Positions 46,157 to 54,650 of a DNA stretch of 64,000 nt are shown here, piece by piece; the first letter of the stretch is position 1, and every line of letters starts with the position of its first letter. The position numbers and the translations under genes were made by a program. Below the pieces are notes generated by a model. That model was not told the origin of the DNA. It ran no database searches and saw only the letters and a list, made by a program, of their open reading frames with translations. The DNA comes from JAVVHE01 sp038238915 (GTDB taxonomy: Bacteria; Pseudomonadota; Alphaproteobacteria; Sphingomonadales; Sphingomonadaceae): positions 24,476-88,475 of the forward strand of contig JBBSFH010000014.1 in assembly GCA_038238915.1 (NCBI GenBank), in the 5' to 3' direction.

Positions 46157-47157
46157 TAGGCTTTCCTCGTCGACTCTGCAGGCAAGATGGTGCCGATCGG
46201 GCGCGCTGGCAATCGCCCCGGGACGCCGCGTGGCGGTTCGGCGACGAAGCGCCACGGCGGGCCGGGTTCGACGAGCGCGCCACGCAGCGTCGCGACCTGC
46301 CCCGCGTCGAGCGCGGCGAGCAGGCGCACGAGATCGGGACCGCGAGGAGCCGGGCGGCCCGGTGCGGCAACCGAGAGCGCACGGGCGAGGAGACGCAAAC
46401 GGAGCGTGCGCGGGAGATCGCCAGCATCGACGCTGAGGCCGTCCGCCCCGACGGCCGAGCGCCCCGCCCACGCGCGCTCGGCCACCCACGCGAGCGCGGC
46501 CTCGGCGTCGGCGAGATGCGCGGCTGACGCGGCGAGATTGGCGGGATCGAGCCACGGCGTTGCAGCCAGCAGCGCGCGCGCGCGGGTGCGGGCGTAGGCG
46601 GGATCGCGATTGGTGGGATCGTCGGCGGTGCGCAGGTCGTGCGCAGCGCACAGCGCGACCAGATCGGCCTTGCGCCTAGCCAACAGGGGCCGAAGCAGCG
46701 TCACCCCGCGCCCGAGCGATCGGGCGGCGCGGATCCCCGCCAGCCCAGGCGGACCGCTCGCGCGCGCGAGGCGCATCAGCAGGGTCTCCGCCTGATCGTC
46801 GGCGTGATGCGCAGTCAGCAGAAACGGCACCCGGTTGGAGAAACACCAATCGCGCAGCAGCCGATACCGCGCAGTGCGGGCGGCGGCGGGACGGCCGGTG
46901 CGCGGCTTGCGGCCAACCCATGCAAGCGTGACGTGCGGAACTCCCAGCCGCGCGGCCTGGGCGGCGACCATCGCTGCCTCGTCCGCGCTTTCGGGACGCA
47001 GCCCGTGATCGACGGTGAGCGCGTGCAAGCGTCCATGGAAGGCCTGCGCGGCGAGCCACAGCAGCGCCATGCTGTCGGGCCCGCCCGAAACCGCAACCGC
47101 AAGCGAGGACTGGCCGATGAGCGCGATGCTATCGCTGCTCAAGCGTGGATCAATCAT
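46156..47157 (-). CDS. tilS: tRNA(Ile)-lysidine synthetase TilS
   Basis: Converts the CAU anticodon wobble base of tRNA-Ile2 to lysidine using ATP. In 333 residues it has the PP-loop SGGPDSM (24-30), TVDHGLRPESADEA, TAHHADDQAETLLMRL and the lower-loop RPLLARRKADL. The C-terminal substrate-binding part is shorter than in E. coli TilS, as in many alphaproteobacteria. I chose the ATG at 47155-47157; an upstream in-frame GTG-type start (47172) adds five residues. Its stop overlaps the ftsH start by one base. Confidence 0.94.
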
Positions 47158-47199
47158 CCCGAACCAGCCCACACACGGCGGCTCCTAGAACCGGAGGCG

Positions 47200-48159
47200 T
47201 CAGTTACACCCTGCCTTGGTCCGCGCGGCCGCGAACTGATCGACGAGTTCGGGCTTCAACGTCTCGGCATAGACCTTACCCGCGAGATCATAAACCTGGC
47301 AGGCCTCTTTCGACTTCTTCAACCGCATCAGCGATTGCCCGACCCAGAACAGGCTCTCCTGTGCGCGGTCACCCTTGGGATCGGCCTTGTAATTATCGAA
47401 ATGCGTTCGCGCGGCGCGATCATATTGCGTCTGCGCGTAATAGGTACGGCCCAGCCAGTATCGCGCATTGCTCGCGCGCTTGTCATGCGGGTATTTGTCG
47501 ATGAACGCCTGCAGCGCAGGCTCGGCCTCGGGCCATTTCTTGGCTTCCACCAGCGCATACGCCGACCGGTAGCGAAGTTCCGCCGCACCGATCGCAGGCG
47601 TGGCAGGATCGGCCCCACTCACCGCCGGATCGGGTTGCAGCTCCGGCTTTGGCACGCCCGCCCTGGCACCGCGCTTTGGCGAGGCGGCGGTCGCGGGCTG
47701 CGCCGAGTCTGGCGGAACGATGGGGCCCGCCGTTGGCGCGGGTGGCGGGGCGGTGGCGGCCTCGATCTTGCCCAGACGCGCCTCCGCGTCGGGCTGGAAC
47801 TTGCCCAGTCGCTCCTCGACCAGTCTGAGCCGGTTCCCCTGCTCCTCGATCTGCGCGGTCAGTTCGCGCTGGCGTCGCTCGATCGCTCCAAGCCGCTCGG
47901 ACAAGTCGCTTACCGACGCGGCGGTCGCGGAGGCAGGCGGCGGCGGCGTCGCGGCGTCGGGCGCGGGGCCGATCTCGGGCTCGATCAGCGTCTGCTCGCC
48001 CTTGGGCAACACCCGCCGGGCAACGCGGCTGACCTCGCGCTCGAGCCGCGTCACGCGCTTGTCGATATCGGGCAGCGTCTGCGCGGCGGCGGGCAGCGCG
48101 AACAGCAGCAGCGCGCAGCCACCAAGAAGCGAACGGGCGATCATCATCATGTTCAGCAT
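47200..48159 (-). CDS. cpoB: Tol-Pal system protein CpoB/YbgF-like
   Basis: Exported coordinator of peptidoglycan synthesis with Tol-Pal. The 319-residue product has a signal peptide (MIARSLLGGCALLLFALPAAAQ), a coiled-coil N-terminal part (about 30-120, LSERLGAIERRQRELTAQIEEQGNRLRLVEERL) and a Pro/Ala linker. C-terminal TPR repeats follow (about 195-319: YRSAYALVEAKKWPEAEPAL, ARYWLGRTYYAQTQYDRA, SLFWVGQSLMRLKKSKEAC). tol and pal genes themselves are not in the window. Start chosen at 48157-48159, MLNMMMIAR. Confidence 0.87.
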   Translation of the reverse strand: MLNMMMIARSLLGGCALLLFALPAAAQTLPDIDKRVTRLEREVSRVARRVLPKGEQTLIEPEIGPAPDAATPPPPASATAASVSDLSERLGAIERRQRELTAQIEEQGNRLRLVEERLGKFQPDAEARLGKIEAATAPPPAPTAGPIVPPDSAQPATAASPKRGARAGVPKPELQPDPAVSGADPATPAIGAAELRYRSAYALVEAKKWPEAEPALQAFIDKYPHDKRASNARYWLGRTYYAQTQYDRAARTHFDNYKADPKGDRAQESLFWVGQSLMRLKKSKEACQVYDLAGKVYAETLKPELVDQFAAARTKAGCN

Positions 48160-48191
48160 GGCATTGCGGCGGATGAGCGCTGCGTGAAGGC

Positions 48192-49148
48192 TCAGCCCGC
48201 AGGCGGAGTGCTGGCGGACGTGGTGCCCGACCCGTTGGCGTCGGCCGGTGCCCCCGCCGCGCGCGCGACGAGCGCGGCAGGCGTCAGATCGACGTTGCGA
48301 ACGGTTTCGACGGGCCCACCGAGCGGCGGCAGCAGCCTGCCGTTCACACGCACTTCGATCGCACCCGCGCGGCCAGTCCAGAGCTGCATGTCGCCGGGCG
48401 GCACACCGTAGCGCTGGCCCTGCGTCAGAATCGTCGAGATAACGCGCTGGCTGCTCGCCTTGTCGCGAACCTGAAGCCACACATCCTGCTTCGCGGTCAG
48501 CGTCACCGCCGCGTCGGGAGCACCCAGCGCTGGCGGCGGCGGCGCGGCCGCCGTGGTGCCCGTGGCGAGCGTATTTGCAGCAGTCGATGGAACGGGTGGG
48601 GAAGATGGGTTGGCGGCGGGCGCGGTCGGATCGGTTCCGGACGGCGGCGTGGCGGCCACCTCGGTCGATGTCGTCGTCGCGGTCAGCGTCGGCGGGCTGG
48701 CTGGCGTGCCACGATCGCGCGCGAACCAGAGCACCGCCCCTGCGATCACGAGGATAACCACAATCGCACTCGCCCACGCCAGCCGACGCGAAGGCACGCG
48801 CTCGGGCTCGATCGCTCGCAGCGGGGCCGCCATCGGCGGTGGCGGCAGCCGGGTATTCTCGGCGCGATATCGCGTCATCGCCTCAGGTTCGGGAACGCCC
48901 ACCTCGCGCGCGAGGCTGCGGATGAAGCCGGCGGCGAAGGTGGTGTGCGGCAGTTGCTCGTACGCATCCGCCTCTATCGCGGCGAGCGTGCGTTCGGGGA
49001 TGCGGGTGCGCGCGGCGATATCTGGCAGCGTCATCCCGCGCGCCTCACGCGCGGTGCGGAGCAGTTCGCCCAGCGTGCGCGCGCGCGGCGGGGGGGCGGC
49101 CCCCTCGATCTCGGGTTCGATGTGCATTGTCTCGGGAATATCGGTCAT
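48192..49148 (-). CDS. RodZ-like helix-turn-helix protein with C-terminal DUF4115
   Basis: A 318-residue bitopic membrane protein of the RodZ type, which links MreB to the cell wall. Seen: an N-terminal cytoplasmic HTH (about 25-92, LGELLRTAREARGMTLPDIAARTRIPERTLAAIEADAYEQLP), one membrane helix (123-143), and a Thr/Pro/Ala-rich periplasmic stalk. It ends in the RodZ-specific beta domain (VTLTAKQDVWLQVRDK, GAIEVRVNGRLLPPLGG). It is 32 bases upstream of cpoB on the same strand. Confidence 0.85.
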   Translation of the reverse strand: MTDIPETMHIEPEIEGAAPPPRARTLGELLRTAREARGMTLPDIAARTRIPERTLAAIEADAYEQLPHTTFAAGFIRSLAREVGVPEPEAMTRYRAENTRLPPPPMAAPLRAIEPERVPSRRLAWASAIVVILVIAGAVLWFARDRGTPASPPTLTATTTSTEVAATPPSGTDPTAPAANPSSPPVPSTAANTLATGTTAAAPPPPALGAPDAAVTLTAKQDVWLQVRDKASSQRVISTILTQGQRYGVPPGDMQLWTGRAGAIEVRVNGRLLPPLGGPVETVRNVDLTPAALVARAAGAPADANGSGTTSASTPPAG

Positions 49149-49207
49149 TGCCCCGGCTTCAACTCCGGCACGACGCGGAAGGCAAGCGGCTTATAGACCG
49201 TGCGCGC

Positions 49208-49738
49208 TCAGTCGCTCGCGCGTTTGGGCGTCGGCACCGTAACGGGCGGCGGTACATTGGCGGCAGTTTTCGTACCCGCGCTACCGGTGGCGGCAGCGAT
49301 GGCGCTCTGGACGCGCGCCGCTGCGGGACACGGGCCCTTGCCGCACAACGTCTGGATGCGCGCCAGATCGATGCCCGCACGCGCGGTCGCGCCGCGCACC
49401 GCGAGCGCCTCCGCCTGCCCCGCGAGCGCGTCCAGATCATTGGGTTCCAGCGCGAGCGCCTCGCGGTAATAGCGCACCGCCTTGCCCGGCAGCCCCTGCG
49501 CCTTCGCGGCTTCGGCCAAGCCGATATACGCGCGCCGGTTCATGGGATCGACCGCGAGCGCGGTTTCGAACTGATCGGTCGCCGCGTTCGCCTGTTTGGC
49601 AGCAAGCAGCGCAAACCCCTGTTCGGCGAGCTTGGCCGAAACCGGTTTGACCGGCGGTTCGCCCGCAGGCGCGATGGCCAGCACGGGGGCGGACGCCGCG
49701 AGGAAAAGAGCGAGGGCGAGGGCGAGCTTGGTCTTCAT
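49208..49738 (-). CDS. Exported TPR protein
   Basis: A 176-residue periplasmic protein with a signal peptide (MKTKLALALALFLAASAPVLA) and two or three tetratricopeptide repeats: AEQGFALLAAKQANAATDQFETALAVDPMNRRAYIGLAEA, then GLPGKAVRYYREALALEPNDLDALAGQAEAL. A single disulfide pair is possible (CGKGPC). The partner is unknown. The start ATG at 49736-49738 lies about 30 bases downstream of the rsmB-type stop, so the two may share a transcript. Confidence 0.8.
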   Translation of the reverse strand: MKTKLALALALFLAASAPVLAIAPAGEPPVKPVSAKLAEQGFALLAAKQANAATDQFETALAVDPMNRRAYIGLAEAAKAQGLPGKAVRYYREALALEPNDLDALAGQAEALAVRGATARAGIDLARIQTLCGKGPCPAAARVQSAIAAATGSAGTKTAANVPPPVTVPTPKRASD

Positions 49739-49770
49739 GATCCAGGGTCCGATCGGCGCGAGCGACGAAG

Positions 49771-50943
49771 CTATGATATGGGAGCGACCGTGGCTATGAA
49801 AAACCCGTCGGTCCCGGTGCGACGCGGAGTCAGCGGGATCGGGAAAGGCAACGGACGCGTCCGCCATCGCGGATAGGCTCCAAGAAAGGCGTCGATCCGG
49901 TCCTGACCTTCCACCGGCAGGACCGAGCACACCGCATAGACGATGCGTCCACCCGGAGCCACCAGCGTGGCCGCAAGGCGCAGCAGATGGTCCTGCAGCT
50001 TGGTCACGGTGGCGAGCCGCTGCGGGGTGAGCCGCCAGCGCGCCTCCGGATTGCGCCGCCAGGTGCCGCTGCCCGAGCACGGCGCATCGACCAGCACCAG
50101 ATCCGCGCGCCCGTTCAGATCGGCGAGCGCCTCGGCCTCGTGCGGCGCATTCAGCAACCGTCCCTCGACAATCGTTACCCCCGCCCGCTTGCAGCGCGGC
50201 CCGAGTTCGGCGAACCGCCCACGATCGGTATCGCTGGCAACGATCCGCCCGCGATTGGCCATCGTCGCGGCCAGCGCCAGCGTCTTGCCGCCCGCGCCCG
50301 CGCACAAATCGACGACGATGTCGCCCGGCCGCGCGTTCGCCGCGAGCGCGACCATCTGGCTGCCCTCGTCCTGCACCTCGATCCAGCCATCGAGGAAAGC
50401 GGGATGCGCCTCCACATTGAACGGCTCGCGCGCACGAAGACCGAAGGGCGAATGAGGCGTGGGGTCGGTCGGCGGCAGCGCGGCCGCAGCCTCCTCGCGC
50501 GTCGCCCTGAGACGGTTCACCCGCAGATCGAGCGGCGCGCGGCCGAGCAGGGCTGCGGCTTCCAACCCCGATTCCGGACCGAACGCCTGCCCGAGCTGCT
50601 TGCCGATCCACCCCGGCACCGCGCCCAGCTTCGCTTCGGGTTCGCCCTCCACCAGCGGCGCGGGTGCATGGCCCTCGCCGCCAAACAGCGCGAGCAGATC
50701 GGGGTGCTCCGCGCGCGCCCACGCGATCATCGCCGCGCGGCCGCTCGTGGGAGCTTCGCCCACCCCTCGCACCACGCCGTAGACGAGCTCGCGAACGCCA
50801 CGCCGATCGCCCGATCCTGCGTACCGCCGCGTCTGAAAATAGCGTTGCAGGATCGTATCCGCCGCCGCCCCCCCGCCGCGCGCGGCGGCAATCACCTCGT
50901 CCAGCACCTCGATCGCGGCCTGCACCCGCGCTGCGGGGATCAA
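49771..50943 (-). CDS. RsmB/NOP family rRNA (cytosine-5) methyltransferase
   Basis: SAM-dependent RNA methyltransferase of 390 residues. An N-terminal NusB-like part (about 1-130) is followed by the catalytic domain. It has VDLCAGAGGKTLALAATMANRG (SAM site), ASDTDRGRFAELGPRCKRAGV and the two catalytic cysteines in DAPCSGSGTWRRNPE and YAVCSVLPVEG. It probably methylates 16S rRNA C967 or a similar site. The start is a TTG at 50941-50943 that overlaps the tetR stop (TTGA); GTG six codons later is an alternative. No fmt or def is next to it, unlike the E. coli order. Confidence 0.9.
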   Translation of the reverse strand: MIPAARVQAAIEVLDEVIAAARGGGAAADTILQRYFQTRRYAGSGDRRGVRELVYGVVRGVGEAPTSGRAAMIAWARAEHPDLLALFGGEGHAPAPLVEGEPEAKLGAVPGWIGKQLGQAFGPESGLEAAALLGRAPLDLRVNRLRATREEAAAALPPTDPTPHSPFGLRAREPFNVEAHPAFLDGWIEVQDEGSQMVALAANARPGDIVVDLCAGAGGKTLALAATMANRGRIVASDTDRGRFAELGPRCKRAGVTIVEGRLLNAPHEAEALADLNGRADLVLVDAPCSGSGTWRRNPEARWRLTPQRLATVTKLQDHLLRLAATLVAPGGRIVYAVCSVLPVEGQDRIDAFLGAYPRWRTRPLPFPIPLTPRRTGTDGFFIATVAPIS

Positions 50944-51548
50944 GTCCGTCCGATCAGCGCGAGCGCGGCGGTGCGCACCGCGTCCGCGACCGCCTTGCCG
51001 CCTTCGGGCGAGGCGACCGCGCGCGCCACGGATACACCGCCCGCGAGCAGCCCCAGCAGCGCGCGCGCGCGCGGCTCGCGGTCGCATTCGGGAAGCCAGT
51101 CGAGCCCTTCGGCAAACGCTGCCACTGCCTGGTCCCAGCGCACCTCATAAGCTGCGCGCACCTCGGGACCGCCGCGCGCCACCTCGACCGTCAGACTCTG
51201 CAACGCGCAGCTTTCGCCCAGATCGCATGTGCGCCGGTCACCCAGATAGCCATCAACGAAGCGCTCCGCCCAGTCCGGCCCGGTGGCGCGCAGGCGCACG
51301 ATCGCATCGACCAGCGCGCGCATCCCCTCGCACACCGCGGCTGCAAAGCACGCGTCCTTCGATTTGAAATGCGCATAGAAAGCGCCCGAGGTGACCCCTG
51401 CCGACTTGGCGATGCCGTCCACACCCACCCCGCCGAAGCCGTGCGCGCGAAACCCCTTCGCCGCGCCCTCGAGCACGCGCGCGCGTCCGCGTTCCTTCGC
51501 TCCCGCCGCCGCTGGCACCCGTTCTCCTCCTCCGACAAATAAAATCAC
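50940..51548 (-). CDS. TetR family regulator
   Basis: A 202-residue repressor-type protein. The N-terminal HTH is AKGFRAHGFGGVGVDGIAKSAGVTSGAFYAHFKSKDACFAAAV (about 30-72), the group that ends in YAHFKSKD. The ligand domain is unremarkable with a C-rich CDLGESCALQSL stretch, as in the YdhM/AcrR-like TetR_C_16 type. The GTG start (51546-51548) lies inside a 14-base palindrome, ATCACG-AC-CGTGAT. A divergent 26-residue gene lies on the other side of that operator region. Its stop overlaps the start of the methyltransferase gene (TTGA). Confidence 0.88.
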   Translation of the reverse strand: MILFVGGGERVPAAAGAKERGRARVLEGAAKGFRAHGFGGVGVDGIAKSAGVTSGAFYAHFKSKDACFAAAVCEGMRALVDAIVRLRATGPDWAERFVDGYLGDRRTCDLGESCALQSLTVEVARGGPEVRAAYEVRWDQAVAAFAEGLDWLPECDREPRARALLGLLAGGVSVARAVASPEGGKAVADAVRTAALALIGRT

Positions 51549-51616
51549 GACCGTGATGTTTTCTGGTTGACAAGATAGCGATCGTTATCCAGATGGCAAC
51601 CCATCACGGTCGTTAT
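51544..51616. promoter_or_regulatory. Three TetR operator-like sites and -35 element
   Basis: Three 14-base sites resembling ATCACGGTCGTGAT lie in this interval. Site 1 is 51544-51557 (exact palindrome arms, on the opposite strand), site 2 is 51575-51588 (ATAGCGATCGTTAT, 11 of 14) and site 3 is 51603-51616 (ATCACGGTCGTTAT, 13 of 14). Their starts are 31 and 28 bases apart, close to three helical turns each. A TTGACA (51567-51572) reads rightwards between sites 1 and 2; the -10 is unclear. This would autoregulate tetR and control the small gene at 51662. Confidence 0.65.
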
Positions 51617-51661
51617 GCCGTGACCGCCCGCCTCGCGCAAGGGGCCAGCAGGAGAGCCATC

Positions 51662-51742
51662 ATGAAGAAGCGCTTCGCCCCCTATCTCTACACGATCATC
51701 TCCGCGATCGTGACCCTGAACTCGATCGCGGCGCTGGCCTGA
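51662..51742 (+). CDS. 26-residue hydrophobic peptide, TetR-controlled candidate
   Basis: A short frame that reads MKKRFAPYLYTIISAIVTL, then NSIAALA and stop. It has two lysines and an arginine, then one membrane-spanning stretch, and a well-placed GGAGAG six bases before the ATG. The dense operator array and the divergent tetR make translation plausible. I know no family for it. After its stop, bases 51743-52102 hold no gene I recognise, so it could be the remaining start of a lost longer operon as well as a real small protein. Confidence 0.5.
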   Translation: MKKRFAPYLYTIISAIVTLNSIAALA

Positions 51743-52102
51743 ACCTTTGGATCCGGCCAAGGCGGTCGAAACCGCCCGGGGGTATTCGGGTGCCGGATCG
51801 ACCGCGCGTTCACTCGTGCGATTGCAGGCAGGACCGCGTGGCGTAGGCTTGGCACTCGGCCCTCGTGGCCGGGCCGAACACGTGGTGCTGGTCAGCGGTT
51901 ATCGTGTTGGTGGGCGCAATCAGACAGGATCGGTGCGGAGGCTCGCTGCCGAGATGGGTGAAGACCGACCACGTCGCATCGTCCTGCCGATTTGCCGCTT
52001 CCACCATCATTCGTCTTCCTCGCTGCGACAGGGTTTGACTTGGCCCGGAGGCGGGCGTCAAGATGCCGCGCCGGAATGTCGGCGAACAAGGGGGAAGGTC
52101 CG

Positions 52103-52336
52103 ATGAAGGGCACGATCAGAGAGGGCGCGAGCGCCGAAGACATGCATGCGCACATGCAGAGCCTTGGCGCGACGCAGACCGGCGCTGGAGCCGAGTTCGA
52201 CGACGCAACATGCAGCCAGCGCGGATGGATTATCAATGGCTGCTACTGGTGCGGCACGGACAATTGCGTCAACCCAGGCTGGCTCATGGCAACGTGCTGC
52301 CACTGCGGCAAAGCGTATTTCGTCAACCGCAACTGA
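52103..52336 (+). CDS. Small cysteine-rich protein, unknown
   Basis: A 77-residue protein with nine cysteines/histidines grouped as in a metal-binding finger: DDATCSQRGWIINGCYWCGTDNC then ATCCHCGKAYFVN. An ATG with GGGGGAAGG five bases upstream supports the start. Base composition is lower in GC than nearby genes. No function known; the CxxC groups suggest zinc binding and a short regulator or a peptide-like product. Confidence 0.55.
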   Translation: MKGTIREGASAEDMHAHMQSLGATQTGAGAEFDDATCSQRGWIINGCYWCGTDNCVNPGWLMATCCHCGKAYFVNRN

Positions 52337-52413
52337 TCGGCGCGACGGCAGACTTAACCGCGTGCGATAATTCGGCGCCTCGCGCGTGATCATCGCGCGT
52401 CCTATGCCTGCGG

Positions 52414-52650
52414 TCAGGCCGCGCGGCGTACTGGGGCGATCTCGGCGAGCAGGCCTGCGACCGAAAGGTCTTCGTCGAGCATCTCCGAGTGGATGCAGCG
52501 TCGGCTGAGTGCGAACGCGGTCCGTTCCCCGGGCGTGGCGCGCGCCAGCCGCAGGAACCATGCCAGTGGTGCGCCGAGCGTGCGGCCGTCTTCCAGGTCG
52601 ACCCACATGCGTGTGTCGTCGAAGCGGACTTCAGTTGCCGAAATGCGCAT
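52414..52650 (-). CDS. DUF2442 domain protein
   Basis: A 78-residue protein of the DUF2442 family: RFDDTRMWVDLEDGRTLGAPLAWFLRLARATPGERTAF, then HSEMLDEDLSVAGLL. Members usually follow a DUF4160 gene, with the two reading frames overlapping. That is so here, the upstream partner (52631-52875) ending inside this gene's start region. The pair has been considered toxin-antitoxin-like because of its size and arrangement, but the function is unproven. This member looks intact although its partner is frameshifted. Confidence 0.75.
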   Translation of the reverse strand: MRISATEVRFDDTRMWVDLEDGRTLGAPLAWFLRLARATPGERTAFALSRRCIHSEMLDEDLSVAGLLAEIAPVRRAA

Positions 52651-52875
52651 TCCAGGCCTCGATTAAGCGCGCGCGCTCGCGTTCCACGATCCGTCGCGCG
52701 CTGGCGAGCGTGCGCGCGTCGAGGCGGTCATTGTACCACATGGCGACATCGGGCCCAGCCAGAACTTGGCTTCGTCGCGTCCACGCCGAACGCGGATGAG
52801 CTGTGGTGCGCGCGGCTCGCCCTCGTTCGAGTAAAAGAAGAAGCGTAGCCTATCCTCGCGCCAAATTACCGGCAC
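52631..52875 (-). pseudogene. Frameshifted DUF4160 domain protein
   Basis: Begins as a DUF4160 protein (MPVIWREDRLRFFFYSNEGEP) up to DEAKFWL near 52755-52760. The frame then goes wrong. The continuation PDVAMWYNDRLDARTLASAR is found one base out of phase and ends at 52631 inside the DUF2442 gene, exactly as intact pairs do. The locus is 245 bases, one short of a whole number of codons, so one base has been lost between the TGG codon and CCCGATGTC. The usual PHIHV motif also reads PQLIRV, so this copy may already have lost activity. A sequencing error is possible. Confidence 0.72.
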
Positions 52876-52878
52876 GCT

Positions 52879-54333
52879 TCACCGCGTCGGGTAATTGGGC
52901 GCCTCCCGCGTGATCGTCACGTCGTGCACATGGCTCTCGCGCAGCCCCGCGCCGGTAATCCGCACGAACTTCGCCCCGCGCAGATCGGCGATCGTGCGCG
53001 ATCCCGTATAGCCCATCGCCGCCTTCACGCCGCCCACCAGCTGGTGCAGCACGTCCTTCGCCGGGCCCTTGTACGGAACCTGGCCCTCCACGCCTTCGGG
53101 CACCAGCTTCATCTGGTCCTTGATGTCCTGCTGGAAGTAACGGTCCGCTGATCCCCGCGCCATCGCGCCCACGCTGCCCATGCCGCGATAGGATTTGTAA
53201 CTGCGCCCCTGGTACAGGAACGTCTCGCCCGGTGCCTCCTCGGTGCCCGCCAGCAACGATCCGATCATCACCGCGTCCGCCCCCGCCGCGAGCGCCTTCG
53301 CAACGTCGCCGCTGGTGCGCACGCCGCCGTCCGCAATCACCGGCACGCCGGCATCGCCCGCCACGCGCACCGTCTCCAGGATCGCAGTCAGCTGCGGCAC
53401 GCCCACGCCCGCCACGATCCGCGTCGTGCAGATCGACCCCGGCCCGATGCCGACCTTGATCGCATCCGCCCCCGCATCGATCAGCGCGCGCGCCGCTTCG
53501 CCCGTCGCCACATTGCCCGCCATCACCTGGCACGCGTTCGAAAGCCGCTTGATCGCGCGCACCGTCTCGCCCACCCGGCTCGAATGGCCGTGCGCGGTGT
53601 CCACCACGATCAGATCGCATTCGGCCGCGATCAATGCCTCCGCGCGCGCCAGCCCTTCATCCCCCGTCGTGGTCGCCGCCGCCACGCGCAGCCGCCCCGC
53701 GCCGTCCTTGGTCGCGTTGGGGTAGGTCACCGCCTTCTCGATATCCTTCACCGTCACCAGCCCGATGCAGCGGTAGGCCTCGTCCACCACCAGCAGCTTC
53801 TCGATCCGCCGCGCGTGCAACAGCCGCTTGGCCTCGTGCCGCGTCACGCCGGGGCCAACCGTCACCAGCCCCTCGTGCGTCATCAGCTCGCTCACCGGCT
53901 GATCGGGATCTTCGGCGAACCGGACGTCACGGTTGGTAAGGATGCCCACCAGCCTGCCGCCATCCTCCACCACGGGGATACCGCTGATCCTGTGCCGCGC
54001 CATCAACGCCCGCGCCTCGCCCAGCGTTTGCTGCGGAGCGATGGTGATCGGGTTGACCACCATCCCGCTCTCGAATCGCTTCACCTGCCGCGCGGCTTCG
54101 GCCTGCTGCTCGATCGTCATGTTGCGATGGAGCACGCCGATGCCGCCCGCCTGCGCCATCACGATCGCCATGTCCGCTTCGGTCACGGTGTCCATCGCTG
54201 CCGAAAGGAACGGGATGTTCAGCCCGATGGTGCGCGTCAGGCGGCTCGTGACGTCGGCGGCGCTGGGGAGCGTATCGCTTGCAGCAGGGACCAGCAGAAC
54301 GTCGTCGAAGGTGAGGCCGAGCGGGATTTCCAT
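52879..54333 (-). CDS. guaB: Inosine-5'-monophosphate dehydrogenase
   Basis: Oxidises IMP to XMP with NAD, the committed step to GTP. The 484-residue product has a TIM-barrel split by two CBS domains (about 95-205). Seen are LTFDDVLLVPAASDTLPS, MDTVTEADMAIVMAQAGGIGVLHRN, the nucleophile Cys (near 302) in GPGSICTTRIVAGVGVP, YRGMGSVGAM and YTGSRTIADLR. I chose the ATG at 54331-54333 (MEIPLGLTFDD); an upstream start would add 12 residues. A terminator hairpin for upstream transcription lies just before it (54370-54402). Confidence 0.97.
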   Translation of the reverse strand: MEIPLGLTFDDVLLVPAASDTLPSAADVTSRLTRTIGLNIPFLSAAMDTVTEADMAIVMAQAGGIGVLHRNMTIEQQAEAARQVKRFESGMVVNPITIAPQQTLGEARALMARHRISGIPVVEDGGRLVGILTNRDVRFAEDPDQPVSELMTHEGLVTVGPGVTRHEAKRLLHARRIEKLLVVDEAYRCIGLVTVKDIEKAVTYPNATKDGAGRLRVAAATTTGDEGLARAEALIAAECDLIVVDTAHGHSSRVGETVRAIKRLSNACQVMAGNVATGEAARALIDAGADAIKVGIGPGSICTTRIVAGVGVPQLTAILETVRVAGDAGVPVIADGGVRTSGDVAKALAAGADAVMIGSLLAGTEEAPGETFLYQGRSYKSYRGMGSVGAMARGSADRYFQQDIKDQMKLVPEGVEGQVPYKGPAKDVLHQLVGGVKAAMGYTGSRTIADLRGAKFVRITGAGLRESHVHDVTITREAPNYPTR

Positions 54334-54369
54334 CGCGGAGCTATAAGCATGCCGTCCCGACAATGCCAT

Positions 54370-54402
54370 GAAAAGCGACCGCGCGGGCTACGCGCGGTCG
54401 CC
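54370..54402 (-). terminator. Intrinsic terminator upstream of guaB
   Basis: On the minus strand a stem of 11 bp (GCGACCGCGCG with its complement) and a short loop is followed by TTTT. It would end transcripts coming from the 54419-54601 remnant region or from the TPR gene at 54651-55928, before guaB's own promoter. Confidence 0.65.
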
Positions 54403-54418
54403 TCGTCCCGCAGCCTGA

Positions 54419-54601
54419 TCAGCCGCGCGGGCGGAGAGCGGCGACGACCGGGACGCCGACGCCGAGGATCGCGAACGCCCCCGGACTCGGGAGTGCTCGT
54501 CGCGCTGAACCGCCGCCCGGCGCACTGATCGGCTGCGAACAACCGCTGGGTTCAAGTCTCACGAACCGTGCGGTGACCGGTGGGTGACGAAGTGTAAGCA
54601 A
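54419..54601 (-). other. Orphan PEP-CTERM-like tail, probable gene remnant
   Basis: A 60-codon frame whose end reads PSPGAFAILGVGVPVVAALRPRG and stop. That is a PEP-CTERM-like pattern: a P-x-P motif, a hydrophobic helix and a basic end. The upstream part has no signal peptide or protein-like pattern. A terminator follows 17 bases later. I read it as the surviving 3' end and terminator of a deleted exported-protein gene, but chance is not excluded. Confidence 0.35.
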
Positions 54602-54650
54602 TCCGACAGGTCGACAATCGGAGAGGGGGGCACTCTCCCCCGGTGCGGCC

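Noticed and set aside
51743..52102. Possible gene between the 26-residue peptide and the Cys-rich gene
   Set aside because: Frames on both strands are short or low-complexity and none has a ribosome binding site or a recognisable pattern.
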